Shown: positions 1-7,463, numbered from the stretch's first letter. The stretch is 15,122 nucleotides of DNA from Roseburia sp. (GCA_019411365.1 DXQT01000052.1:1-15122); one strand, 5' to 3'. Notes: generated by a model from the letters alone, not told the origin. Program-made: numbers and translations.

Positions 1-36
1 AGGTTTTATAAGACCTGCAAGTACTTTTCTTGATAT

Positions 37-1734
37 TCAACTGTCAAACTCCCGAGCGTCATGGATACCGCCAAGATCGATGACCACCTGTTTTCCATCC
101 AGAATCACCCAGAGATCATCATCCCCGGTAAAAGAATAGTTCAGTTCCCCGATATAATCTCCAAGTGTAAAGGTAACGTCATAGCGGAGTCCAAAATAAA
201 AATTATTATTTCCAAATGGCAGGAAATCCGCCCCCGCAGTTGCTGCCACGTTGTCCTCTTTGTCTAAAACTTCTTTCAGTTCATAAGTGTCACCACTTTG
301 TGAAAATTTTAACCTGTATCCTTCTTTTACTGTCAGTCCTTTTGTCCCTGCCGCAGCTGCTCCGTCTTTCGGAAAAACGCCCGGTTCATTCACACTGAAA
401 AGAACTTCTTTGTAATCATCACTTAACCCGGTAACGATTCCTGTTTTTTTTGCATTTTCTCCAGTTCCTCCGGTATACACGTTGATATGCTGGTCGTCTG
501 TGGTTCCGTTTTGACCTGTTTTTTTCGTGACGGTGTCATATTGATTTTCACTTAAATTCTGAGATACCGTTCCGACCGTGAAACGGTTGTCTTTTTGTTC
601 AGACGGATAGTTGGAATCTGCATTGATACTCAGATCCGCCCTCTGCTGTCCGGCTGTGTCATAAGGGATCACCTCGTAGTCATAAAACGATGCCTCACCG
701 ATATAGTCCGTATTTTTTGCCTGATAAAAAACTTTTACAACACTGTCCTCATGGATCTCAATGTTTTCAAGTTCACTTTGGGAAAATGCTTCTCCGTTTA
801 CCTGCACATGATCCACATCCCAGTTTAACGCCTTATTGTAGTCGCTGATTTTTGCTCCCGGTGCCATCGTGCAGACATCATCGCTGTAAATTTTTGCACT
901 CTGCTCATCCTGCGCCTGATATTTGCTGTTGTCATAATGTTCGATGGTCACGGTCACGTTGTTATCTCCATGATTGACGATGACATATTTTGAAAAATGA
1001 TCCGTGCCAAATGTCACCTCGCCGTCGGCAGAAGTGTTCGCATTCATATCCAACATCTCATTTTTTGTCTCATCAAAATGATACACGCTCGCCGAATCGC
1101 CCTCTTTCACCTGCGCAAGCGATAACTGCACCTGCACGGTTGCCCCTGGCTCCACTTCTTTTCCATCTTTTACAAAGGAGATGTCATACGCCACAACCTC
1201 TTCTTTTTCTTTCGACTCGCCCTCCATCGCTTTATCGATGGATGCTTCCATTTCTGCTGTGACGGCTACCGGTGCCACGACAAGCTCTGCGCCTGCCGGA
1301 AGATCGGTCTCATTCGAAAGTGTCACGACCACGCGGACTGCGTCATTGGAATAGTCGAAGACGGTTTTTAATTCCGGTTGTTCTGTCTCCTCTGTTTTCT
1401 CCGTCTCCTCGATTGCTTCAGTCGCCTCAGTGCTCTCTGTGTTCTTGACTTTTTCTGTATCTCCCGTTCCGTCTGAATCTGATGATTGCTTATACTGCCC
1501 GCTTACATTACTCTCTGTGTCTGACAGATCCGCTGCATTCGAATCACTGTCTGCCTCTGACACATTCTCTTCCTGCCCTGCATTTTTTGTCTCCTTCAAC
1601 ATCTCTGTGGAAACTTCCGCAAAAACATCCGTGGTGTCTACACTTGTCGCATTGGTGACGGTCACATTGGATGTCAGCAACGTCAAACATAGCAGGAATG
1701 CTAAAACTTTTTTTACAATGGATGCAAATCTCAT
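37..1734 (-). CDS. Secreted adhesin with fibro-slime/PA14-like domain, C-terminus cut short
   Basis: Secreted surface protein of 565 residues. Residues 1-29 are a signal peptide (basic start, hydrophobic core AFLLCLTLLTSNV, cleavage near NAT-S). Residues 35-120 are a low-complexity Ser/Asp/Glu/Thr linker. Residues 125-255 form a beta-rich module ending in FGTDHFSKYVIV, a type common in clostridial surface proteins. A small module at 258-340 resembles MucBP-like repeats. From about 345 it matches fibro-slime/PA14-like domains, with FTGDDDLWVILDGKQVVIDLGGIH at 535-558. The reading frame stops seven residues after GGIH, inside the part where this domain normally continues, and no cell-wall anchor is present. 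The ATG is preceded by AGGAGG at good spacing. It lies 52 bp after the SARP gene with no terminator between, so probable co-transcription. Function as an adhesin or pilus-tip-like protein is inferred from domain type. The premature end may reflect a frameshift or deletion. Confidence 0.75.
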   Translation of the reverse strand: MRFASIVKKVLAFLLCLTLLTSNVTVTNATSVDTTDVFAEVSTEMLKETKNAGQEENVSEADSDSNAADLSDTESNVSGQYKQSSDSDGTGDTEKVKNTESTEATEAIEETEKTEETEQPELKTVFDYSNDAVRVVVTLSNETDLPAGAELVVAPVAVTAEMEASIDKAMEGESKEKEEVVAYDISFVKDGKEVEPGATVQVQLSLAQVKEGDSASVYHFDETKNEMLDMNANTSADGEVTFGTDHFSKYVIVNHGDNNVTVTIEHYDNSKYQAQDEQSAKIYSDDVCTMAPGAKISDYNKALNWDVDHVQVNGEAFSQSELENIEIHEDSVVKVFYQAKNTDYIGEASFYDYEVIPYDTAGQQRADLSINADSNYPSEQKDNRFTVGTVSQNLSENQYDTVTKKTGQNGTTDDQHINVYTGGTGENAKKTGIVTGLSDDYKEVLFSVNEPGVFPKDGAAAAGTKGLTVKEGYRLKFSQSGDTYELKEVLDKEDNVAATAGADFLPFGNNNFYFGLRYDVTFTLGDYIGELNYSFTGDDDLWVILDGKQVVIDLGGIHDAREFDS

Positions 1735-1786
1735 ATAATCCTCCTTGCTTTTGCCCTTTGATCTACTGTTTTCTCTTCCAAAGATT

Positions 1787-3010
1787 TCATCCGGTGTATT
1801 TGCTTAAAATATTTTCTGTTGTTTTCACTTTTTCTATATTGATCTTGATTTTCAGATTTCGGTAAATTTTATTGTCCTGATAAAATTTTGAAATAATCCG
1901 GTTTGCGACCAACATTCCACCCTCATAGGTACATGCGGAAAGCAAAATCACATACTGCGAATCGCTGAACTGTGCCACTGCGTCCCCAGGACGGAGCGAT
2001 TTTTTCAATGTCTCCACAAGATGAGGCATCGCATTGCGGATGCGGAACAGATTGACATCACTGACCTTGCTTCCGGTATACTCCCCCGCCTTTAAGGTCA
2101 GAAGCAGAATATATTCATTTTCATCAAAACGCGCTGTCTTTCTCACCTGAAGCCTGCAAATTTCCCGAAAGACCGGATACCCGCACAAAAACGCTCCCGC
2201 TGGATTCTGTTCTGCAATATCCTGATGTACCTGTGCAATTCCCTGCACATTTCCGCTTTTATTCTGTCTCAGTAATTTGTCATAAACGCCCTTTAATTTT
2301 GACAGTTCACAGATTCCGAGCTGCTGCTGCAACGTCCGGCATGCATTCTCGTACACTTCCAGGGCAGAACCAATTTTATTTTTTCCTGCCAAAGCCTTGA
2401 TCAGATAACAATATAACTCTTCATCGAGACTTTCCTGCTGAAGTGCCTGACTGCAAAGCTGCTCCAGATTCTCATATTTTTTCGCGCGGACATAACATTC
2501 GCACAGATACCGGACGCAGTTTAAATACAAAGAGTGATAATAAGTATTCAGCATCATCACCCAGTGCATATCTGCAACTTTTGTCATGAAATCACCCTGA
2601 TAAAGTGCAAGCGCCGCTTTTAGTTTCTGGATTGTCTCACCCTCTGAAATAGGTTTCTGCTTTGCCAATTCGAATATTTGTTCGAATCGTTCTGCATCCA
2701 CTGCCACTTCCAGTCTGGGATTCCAGCGATAGGAACCATGATCGGTCAGGATAAAGTCCTCTTCTCCAAAGTTTTTCTTCAGAAGAACTCTCAGACGATA
2801 CATCAGATTCTTCAATGCCCCTGCCGGATTTCCCGTTTCTTCCTCCTGCCACAACGCATCCGCCATGTCATAAAACGTCAGTGTCTGATTTCTGTGAAGG
2901 ATCAGATACGCCAGTAAATTTATCATTTTCGGAGATCGTATTTCTTCCTCATTCACAATATGTTCTTCATTCCTTATCTGAAATTTCCCCAGAGTACGAA
3001 TCGTCAGCAT
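1787..3010 (-). CDS. SARP/BTAD-family transcriptional regulator with degenerate GGDEF-like C-terminus
   Basis: Probable DNA-binding activator of 407 residues. Residues 1-98 match the OmpR-like winged helix of SARP proteins (MLTIRTLGKF start, SPKMINLLAYLILHRNQ, ALKNLMYRLRVLLKK, and the hairpin wing DHGSYRWNP). Residues 103-248 are a bacterial transcriptional activation domain of helical TPR-like hairpins (AERFEQIFELA, LYLNCVRYLCECYV, SALEVYENACRTLQQQLG). Residues 278-395 align by eye to a GGDEF fold (EYILLLTLKAGE as first strand, LKKSLRPGDAVAQFSDSQYVILL), but the signature is replaced by FSDSQY at 348-353, so diguanylate cyclase activity is not expected. The ATG has GGAGG eight bases upstream. 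It sits between the anchored-protein operon and the adhesin, suggesting local regulation. Control of the TasA-like operon is inferred from 11-bp direct repeats in that promoter. The ligand or partner of the GGDEF-like domain is unknown. Confidence 0.85.
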   Translation of the reverse strand: MLTIRTLGKFQIRNEEHIVNEEEIRSPKMINLLAYLILHRNQTLTFYDMADALWQEEETGNPAGALKNLMYRLRVLLKKNFGEEDFILTDHGSYRWNPRLEVAVDAERFEQIFELAKQKPISEGETIQKLKAALALYQGDFMTKVADMHWVMMLNTYYHSLYLNCVRYLCECYVRAKKYENLEQLCSQALQQESLDEELYCYLIKALAGKNKIGSALEVYENACRTLQQQLGICELSKLKGVYDKLLRQNKSGNVQGIAQVHQDIAEQNPAGAFLCGYPVFREICRLQVRKTARFDENEYILLLTLKAGEYTGSKVSDVNLFRIRNAMPHLVETLKKSLRPGDAVAQFSDSQYVILLSACTYEGGMLVANRIISKFYQDNKIYRNLKIKINIEKVKTTENILSKYTG

Positions 3011-3082
3011 GCAGTTCTCCTCCTCTTTTCCGGCTTTAATTTCCAGATTTTTCCTGTAAGTCTAACATGCATGTATTGCTAT

Positions 3083-3127
3083 AAAAGTCGAATACTGTAC
3101 CTAAAAATCCTGGTTACTTCGACTTTT
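3083..3127 (-). terminator. Weak AT-rich hairpin at the end of the MucBP-like gene
   Basis: A perfect 10-bp inverted repeat (AAAAGTCGAA at 3083-3092, TTCGACTTTT at 3118-3127) has a 25-base loop and includes the stop codon of the upstream gene. On the minus strand the second arm ends in four T residues. It is weaker than the MetF terminator because the stem is A/T rich and the loop is long. It could act as a partial terminator setting the level of SARP and adhesin transcripts relative to the operon upstream. No convincing separate promoter was found in the 103-bp gap before the SARP gene. Confidence 0.45.
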
Positions 3128-4286
3128 TTCTATTTTTATATATAAGGAAAACAATCAGTCCCACAACAAAAATTGCCGTGATACCGCCAATCACCGGCAC
3201 TGCCACAGGTACGGATGCTGCATCGATCTCCTGCGCTGCAAGGTCTGCATCTTTCCCGTTCACATCACCGGAAGCGGTACTCGCATCCTCTGTTGTGTTC
3301 GCCAACGGTGTCTCGCTCTCTTCGATATCGACAACTCCATCATTCCCATCTCCATCCACCAACGGTGTCTGCTCCTCCGGAATTTCAACATTGCTATCGT
3401 CTACGGTCTGGTCTTCATTATCATCTGCCGGAGCATTTACCGCATTGTCCGCTGCATTATTTGCGTTATTATCTGCCACGTTATTTGCTGTATTGCCTAC
3501 CGGCGCATTCACTGCATTTGACGCATTATTTACTACATTTGCAGTAAATCCTGTCGGCTGGGAGGTTCCGGGAACGATGACCGTCTCCTCAACCTCGTTC
3601 ACAACTGTCTCTGTCCGTGTTGTGCCCGGAACCACATTTGTCACCGTGCTGGTGATTGTCTCCACAGCCCCGGTGTAGCGGTATTCAAACGTTGCCGTGT
3701 TCGCTTTCCCTTTTTCCAGTTTTATAATTTTACTGCTCTCTGTCGGTGTATAATCCGGAACAGTCACCGGAATGACCGTGATTGTTTCCTCTGCATTTCC
3801 ATAGGTGATCTGCGGAGCCGCAATCTGTTCCTTTGTCTGACTGTCTATGAAACTCACCGTATAGGAAACCGGATCGATCAGACGTTTATAATCCAAAACA
3901 TACTCTGTATTCCGCTCCACCACAGTTCCCACAACACCGTTAAAAGCTTTCAACCCATATGCTGCCTCTTTTTCATAGTGCAGGCAGTTAGAAAACCATG
4001 ATGTCAGCCCTGCATCACTTTCCCAGCCAGGCACTGTGAAAGCAAGTGTATCTCCCTTTGCAACTTTTACCTTAATATAATTTTTTGTCACTTCCATCCC
4101 TTCGGAAACAGTGATCTTATCTATATCAAAACAAGCAATATTTCCTGCACGGAATGTCACTGTATACATTCTTTTTTCCACCGCTTCTTTCTCTTCCGAA
4201 GCTTTCACCGTTGTCATCGGAAGCACCAGCGCCATGAAGATAAAAACCGTAAGAAAGCCCGTAATTATTTTTTTTACTTTTTTCAT
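3114..4286 (-). CDS. Membrane-anchored surface protein with MucBP-like domain
   Basis: Secreted, C-terminally anchored protein of 390 residues. Signal peptide 1-29 (KKVKK, hydrophobic core, cleavage near VKA-S). Residues 41-135 form an unrecognised domain. Residues 140-205 resemble a MucBP-type module (SYTVSFIDSQTKEQI, then VPDYTPTESSKIIKL and TATFEYRYTG). A Thr/Val stretch follows, then an Asn/Ala-rich low-complexity linker at 249-290 and an acidic region. The acidic region carries two PL motifs, EQTPLVDG and SETPLANT, like those before sorting signals in related surface proteins. A transmembrane helix spans about 359-384, followed by NRKKSK. There is no LPXTG, so membrane anchoring is the safest reading. 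The ATG overlaps the stop of the upstream gene (ATGA) and has GGTGGAG eight bases before it, indicating translational coupling. A role in mucus or matrix contact is only suggested by the domain. Confidence 0.75.
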   Translation of the reverse strand: MKKVKKIITGFLTVFIFMALVLPMTTVKASEEKEAVEKRMYTVTFRAGNIACFDIDKITVSEGMEVTKNYIKVKVAKGDTLAFTVPGWESDAGLTSWFSNCLHYEKEAAYGLKAFNGVVGTVVERNTEYVLDYKRLIDPVSYTVSFIDSQTKEQIAAPQITYGNAEETITVIPVTVPDYTPTESSKIIKLEKGKANTATFEYRYTGAVETITSTVTNVVPGTTRTETVVNEVEETVIVPGTSQPTGFTANVVNNASNAVNAPVGNTANNVADNNANNAADNAVNAPADDNEDQTVDDSNVEIPEEQTPLVDGDGNDGVVDIEESETPLANTTEDASTASGDVNGKDADLAAQEIDAASVPVAVPVIGGITAIFVVGLIVFLIYKNRKKSK

Positions 4287-5086
4287 GACTTGCGCTCCAC
4301 CTTTCTTTTTTTCACTGCGATACTAACAATCACTATACCTGCCACCAGAACTCCTGCAGATACCGTCACTGTCAGAGGATCTCCTGTCCTGACACCATTT
4401 GCCAGTGGAACAAGCTGTTCTGTGACAGTCTTTGGAATCACTTTCTTTACAACCTTTGTCACCACATTGTCTTCTCCGTACTCCGTCACATAATTTGTGA
4501 TCACAACCGGCTTTCTGTCGTCTGCATAGTACGCCCGGAATTCAAATTCCATCGCACCTGCTGCACGCGAATAATCAATTCCATCTGCGCTGTCCATGCC
4601 CTCGCCGTCTAAAGTCAATGTCACATAGACATCCGCCGACTCCCCCGGATCCAGAGCTGTCATATAACGATACTCATTCAATTCTGTAATTTCTGCTAAA
4701 CCTTCGGCACTTGCCACATTTTCCGCATATCCACCGGCATCTGCATCCAGCAAAGATATCCTTCCGGTATCATTGCCGATCTCCACCTGAAACTCATATG
4801 CTCCGCCAGACGCTTTTCCTGCTTCTTCCAAAGCATCCGTTGTCTTCTGCGAAATAAAAAAAGATGCCTTATGACTGTTTTGATTCTCGATTTTAATGAC
4901 AACGGTCCTGCTGTCTCCGGGTGCCATGCCATCAAAAGCACCGGCAAGTTCTGTCTTATCTTTTGTATACACAAGCTGATTTTCCTCTGTCAGCTGCACA
5001 GTCTGAATTTCCGCCGCACTGACCACCGATGAAAATCCACAAGTCCAAATAAGCAACAGAACGGCTGCCATGTTTTTTATTTTCAT
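4283..5086 (-). CDS. Secreted protein with non-canonical sorting-like tail (RTGD), TasA-operon partner
   Basis: 267 residues from the chosen ATG. Residues 1-24 are a signal peptide ending VVSAA. The mature part is beta-rich, with GDSRTVVIKIENQNSHKASF and a later LDPGESADVYVTLTLDG, giving two similar strands typical of TasA/WxL-like extracellular beta sandwiches. The C-terminus reads PLANGVRTGD at about 227-236, then a hydrophobic helix at about 243-261 and the tail KKRKVERKS. This has the layout of a sortase sorting signal, but with VRTG in place of LPXTG. Start choice: AAGGAGA lies ten bases before the ATG at 5086, whereas an in-frame TTG at 5095 would abut that ribosome binding site. It follows the TasA-like gene by 22 bases and overlaps the next gene by four. 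It is inferred to be a wall- or membrane-attached partner or anchor of the TasA-like protein. Confidence 0.75.
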   Translation of the reverse strand: MKIKNMAAVLLLIWTCGFSSVVSAAEIQTVQLTEENQLVYTKDKTELAGAFDGMAPGDSRTVVIKIENQNSHKASFFISQKTTDALEEAGKASGGAYEFQVEIGNDTGRISLLDADAGGYAENVASAEGLAEITELNEYRYMTALDPGESADVYVTLTLDGEGMDSADGIDYSRAAGAMEFEFRAYYADDRKPVVITNYVTEYGEDNVVTKVVKKVIPKTVTEQLVPLANGVRTGDPLTVTVSAGVLVAGIVIVSIAVKKRKVERKS

Positions 5087-5108
5087 ATGATCCAATCTCC
5101 TTCAACCG

Positions 5109-5735
5109 TTATCTTGTTTCTGAAACAGACAAAATCGTTCCATTTTCATCAAACTCCGGGAACACGCCAAGCTCTGCTGCGATCGCATCTTTTGCGTTAT
5201 TCGCCTGAACTGCCGTAACTTCGTATTCTAACGTATAGACTGCATCTGCAAATCCATTTCCCATAGATTCCTTAAAATGAATTCCGTCCATAAAGTTTGT
5301 TGTCGTCTGCTCTGGAGCCAGCGGCTTTGTGTAGTACATCACCGTCTGCTCATCATCCTCATACCCGATGATCCAGTCCTGATTATGTACATAGATATCA
5401 TCCGCCTCCCCTGCACTCACAAGTCCGCCGCTTTTTGTATCCCATGCATGATAAATAACTACTTTTACATACACATCATAACCATCCGGGATATCGTTTT
5501 GTACTGCCTTCGGCATGACGATCGTTTCCCCCGGTACGATCGTAACCGGTTCTTTTTCGCCGCCGTCTGCCAGTGCCACAGGCTGATCCCCGATCACCGT
5601 GACTCCCACACTCTTAATGGAAATATTTGCCACTGCCTTTTCACTTTTTGTATTCAGAGCTGCAAGCGTTCCGCCAACCATCGTTGCCAGGATCAATACT
5701 GCAGCGATTCCCATAAGCATGTATTTTTTCTTCAC
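5109..5735 (-). CDS. TasA/camelysin-like secreted protein with SipW-type signal peptide
   Basis: First gene of the surface operon, 208 residues from the chosen GTG. The N-terminus MKKKYMLMG, a hydrophobic core and GGTLAALNTKSEKAVANI fit the SipW-dependent signal peptide pattern (GGTxAxxxxxxxxxAN) of TasA and camelysin filament or matrix proteins. Strand-rich segments follow (NISIKSVGVTVIG, GYDVYVKVVIYHAWD, VYTLEYEVTAVQ), consistent with the TasA-type jelly-roll, and there is no C-terminal anchor. Start choice: the GTG at 5735 has GGAGGAG seven bases upstream. The longer ATG at 5759 adds an odd basic stretch (DERRRWR) and has only AAGGA fifteen bases away. A promoter with 11-bp direct repeats lies about 50 bases upstream. 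The dedicated signal peptidase is not in this window. Filament formation is known for the family and inferred here. Confidence 0.7.
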   Translation of the reverse strand: MKKKYMLMGIAAVLILATMVGGTLAALNTKSEKAVANISIKSVGVTVIGDQPVALADGGEKEPVTIVPGETIVMPKAVQNDIPDGYDVYVKVVIYHAWDTKSGGLVSAGEADDIYVHNQDWIIGYEDDEQTVMYYTKPLAPEQTTTNFMDGIHFKESMGNGFADAVYTLEYEVTAVQANNAKDAIAAELGVFPEFDENGTILSVSETR

Positions 5736-5784
5736 TCTCCATCTCCTCCGCTCATCCATTGAATTTTTTATAAATCCTTGTGTT

Positions 5785-5818
5785 ATTATAGGTATCCCCG
5801 GTCACACAATGGTCACAC
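5785..5818 (-). promoter_or_regulatory. Promoter of the surface operon with SARP-type 11-bp direct repeats
   Basis: On the minus strand a TATAAT -10 lies at 5785-5790. No acceptable -35 hexamer sits 16-18 bp upstream. That position is instead covered by two identical octamers GTGTGACC (5800-5807 and 5811-5818 in plus coordinates, where they read GGTCACAC), separated by three bases, which gives an exact 11-bp period. The nearer repeat ends nine bases from the -10. Known SARP activators (ActII-ORF4/DnrI type) bind short direct repeats of 11-bp period about 8 bp upstream of the -10 and compensate for a poor -35. With a SARP gene in the same locus, this is a strong candidate operator. The binding itself is inferred. 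Confidence 0.6.
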
Positions 5819-5873
5819 GAATATTTTATGCAGCAGACCGCACGAAAAATGCACTTTGTTTCTTCAATTACGC

Positions 5874-5927
5874 AAAAATACCTCCCGGCAGATTCGGGGT
5901 TGTTACCCGCATCTGCTCAGGAGGTAT
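5874..5927 (-). terminator. Strong intrinsic terminator after metF
   Basis: A long hairpin on the minus strand pairs ATACCTCC (5920-5927) with GGAGGTAT (5878-5885), GCAGAT (5911-5916) with ATCTGC (5888-5893), and CGGG with CCCG around a short loop. It is followed by TTTTT. It lies about 60 bases after the metF stop and isolates that transcript from the surface-operon promoter immediately downstream. Confidence 0.85.
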
Positions 5928-5985
5928 CCTGTCATTTCATAAATATTGATTTTTCTTCACATTTTAAGCAATCATTTTACATCCA

Positions 5986-6852
5986 CTATCTCACATAGAT
6001 ATTGGAAAGATTGTCCAAAATCTCTCCTGCAACATCCGGTTTATTCATCGTGTAAATATGCACATGATTGACACCGTTGGCGATCAGATCAATGATCTGC
6101 TCTGTTGCATATGCAATTCCCGCCTGACGCATTGCTGCCGGGTTGTCTCCAAACCTGTCTACGATCGCAAGAAATCTCGGTGGAACCATATTGCCGGACA
6201 AAGATGTGATACGTTTGATCTGGCTTGCGTTGGTGACAGGCATAATGCCTGCTACAATCGGAACATCTATTCCTTTTTTTAATGCCTTGTACATAAAATT
6301 GTATAAAATGTTATTGTCAAAAAACATCTGTGTGGTGAGGAACTCGCATCCTGCATCCACTTTCTCTTTCAAATGGTCGAGATCTTCAAAAATCGTTGCT
6401 GCTTCCGGGTGTCCTTCCGGGTAGCATGCACCACCGATACAGAAATCACCCTGTGCTTTGATATCTGCGATCAGTTCACTTGCGTGCTTGTACTGATCCG
6501 GCAGCGGAAAATCTGCATTTGCAGGAATATCGCCACGGAGTGCAAGGATATTCTCGATATTTGCTGCCTTTAACTCCTCAATGACAGATGCCACCTTTTC
6601 TCTGGTGGAAGAGGCACAGGTCAGATGTGCCAACGCCGGAATGTTATTGTTACGTACTTCCTCTGCTAGCTTTACCGTATAATCAGATGTTCCACCTGTT
6701 GCGCCGTAAGTGACACTCATATATGCCGGCTTTAATGCCGCCATATCTTTTACGATATTTTTATAATTTTCCAGCTGCGCACCCTGTTTTGGTGGAAAAA
6801 GCTCGCAGGAAATCGTCACTTCATCTTTGTTTAATAATTCTGTTAATCTCAT
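5986..6852 (-). CDS. metF: 5,10-methylenetetrahydrofolate reductase
   Basis: Cytoplasmic FAD-dependent TIM-barrel enzyme that reduces 5,10-methylene-THF to 5-methyl-THF, the methyl donor for methionine synthesis. It is 288 residues from the chosen ATG, normal for bacterial MetF. Family motifs: SCELFPPK near the N-terminus (containing the conserved glutamate), SVTYGATGG, HLTC, NILALRGDIP, GGACYPEGHPEA, FLTTQMFFDN, and near the end HVHIYTMNKPD. Start choice: AGGA lies eight bases before the ATG at 6852, while the in-frame TTG at 6867 overlaps that ribosome binding site and would add five residues. It follows the GreA-type gene by about 30 bases, probably in the same transcript, and ends at a strong terminator. 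A corrinoid-activating protein about 4 kb upstream serves the same C1 pathway. Confidence 0.95.
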   Translation of the reverse strand: MRLTELLNKDEVTISCELFPPKQGAQLENYKNIVKDMAALKPAYMSVTYGATGGTSDYTVKLAEEVRNNNIPALAHLTCASSTREKVASVIEELKAANIENILALRGDIPANADFPLPDQYKHASELIADIKAQGDFCIGGACYPEGHPEAATIFEDLDHLKEKVDAGCEFLTTQMFFDNNILYNFMYKALKKGIDVPIVAGIMPVTNASQIKRITSLSGNMVPPRFLAIVDRFGDNPAAMRQAGIAYATEQIIDLIANGVNHVHIYTMNKPDVAGEILDNLSNIYVR

Positions 6853-6883
6853 CTTTTTGTTCCTCAATCTTCTTTCTTATATA

Positions 6884-7387
6884 TTAAAAACTTCTCAGTT
6901 TATCCGTTCCATCATCCACCGTATTCTCGATTTTTCGTATCTCCACAAAATAGGAATAGTTATCGTTTACTTTTACTTCACAGCGGTCACCTATTTTGTG
7001 TCCCAACAATGCTTTTCCGAGCGGCGATTCGTTACTGATCAGATTTTTCAGGGAATTGCCGCGGATGGTTGTGACAATTTTATAGGTTTCTTCCTCGTCA
7101 TCATCCTCAAAATAGACCGTAACGGTATTGTTCATTCCGACTTCATCATCCGCAGAATCCGTAGAAATAATCTTTGCTGTCCTGATCATTTTCTCCAGAT
7201 AACGGATACGGCTCTCATTCTGATTTTTGTCTTTTTTTGCTGCATGGTATTCAAAATTTTCACTGAGGTCGCCATGTGCACGTGCCTCTTTGACTGCTTC
7301 CAGCGCATTTTTTCTCACAACCAGCTTCCGATACTCAATCTCTTCTTCCATTTTTTTTATGTCCTGTTCGGTCAACTCGTCATACAT
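6884..7387 (-). CDS. greA: GreA/GreB-family transcription elongation factor
   Basis: RNA polymerase secondary-channel factor that stimulates transcript cleavage in backtracked complexes. It is 167 residues from the chosen ATG. The N-terminal coiled coil (about 1-75) carries the tip motif GDLSENFEYHAAK with the acidic residues (D40 and E43) that position the catalytic metal. The C-terminal FKBP-like domain has the conserved SPLGKALLGHKIGD. Compared with typical GreA it has Phe for Ala in the tip (SENFEYH) and a long acidic insertion (FEDDDEEE), so it may be a second Gre paralog rather than the main GreA. Start choice: GGAGG lies nine bases before the ATG at 7387, whereas the TTG at 7396 directly abuts it. 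It lies between the PPTase gene and metF, apparently co-transcribed; a link to C1 metabolism is not obvious. Confidence 0.9.
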   Translation of the reverse strand: MYDELTEQDIKKMEEEIEYRKLVVRKNALEAVKEARAHGDLSENFEYHAAKKDKNQNESRIRYLEKMIRTAKIISTDSADDEVGMNNTVTVYFEDDDEEETYKIVTTIRGNSLKNLISNESPLGKALLGHKIGDRCEVKVNDNYSYFVEIRKIENTVDDGTDKLRSF

Positions 7388-7463
7388 GAATCCCAACCTC
7401 CATTTTCCATCTCTATCGGTACTGATCCTGTACCATTCTCATTATGATCTGCAGATCTGTCTC

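Noticed and set aside
945..960. GGTCACGGTCACG direct repeat resembling the proposed SARP motif
   Set aside because: It lies inside the adhesin coding sequence, encodes a Val-Thr-Val-Thr strand, and has a 6-bp rather than 11-bp period.
3065..3074. ACATGCATGT palindrome upstream of the SARP gene
   Set aside because: A 10-bp palindrome is too short to claim as an operator without conservation or a matching copy elsewhere.
3178..3678. 166-codon open frame on the plus strand
   Set aside because: Antisense to the MucBP-like gene. Its Ser/Thr/Ala-rich translation is a mirror of the Asn/Ala/Val-rich linker, and no convincing ribosome binding site or family motif is seen.
6827..7447. 206-codon open frame on the plus strand
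   Set aside because: It lies opposite the clearly coding Gre-family gene and the start of metF. The Phe/Ile/Cys-rich translation is typical of antisense shadows.
7446..7457. GATCTGCAGATC palindrome between the PPTase and Gre genes
   Set aside because: It has no T-run, partner site or promoter context, so chance is sufficient.
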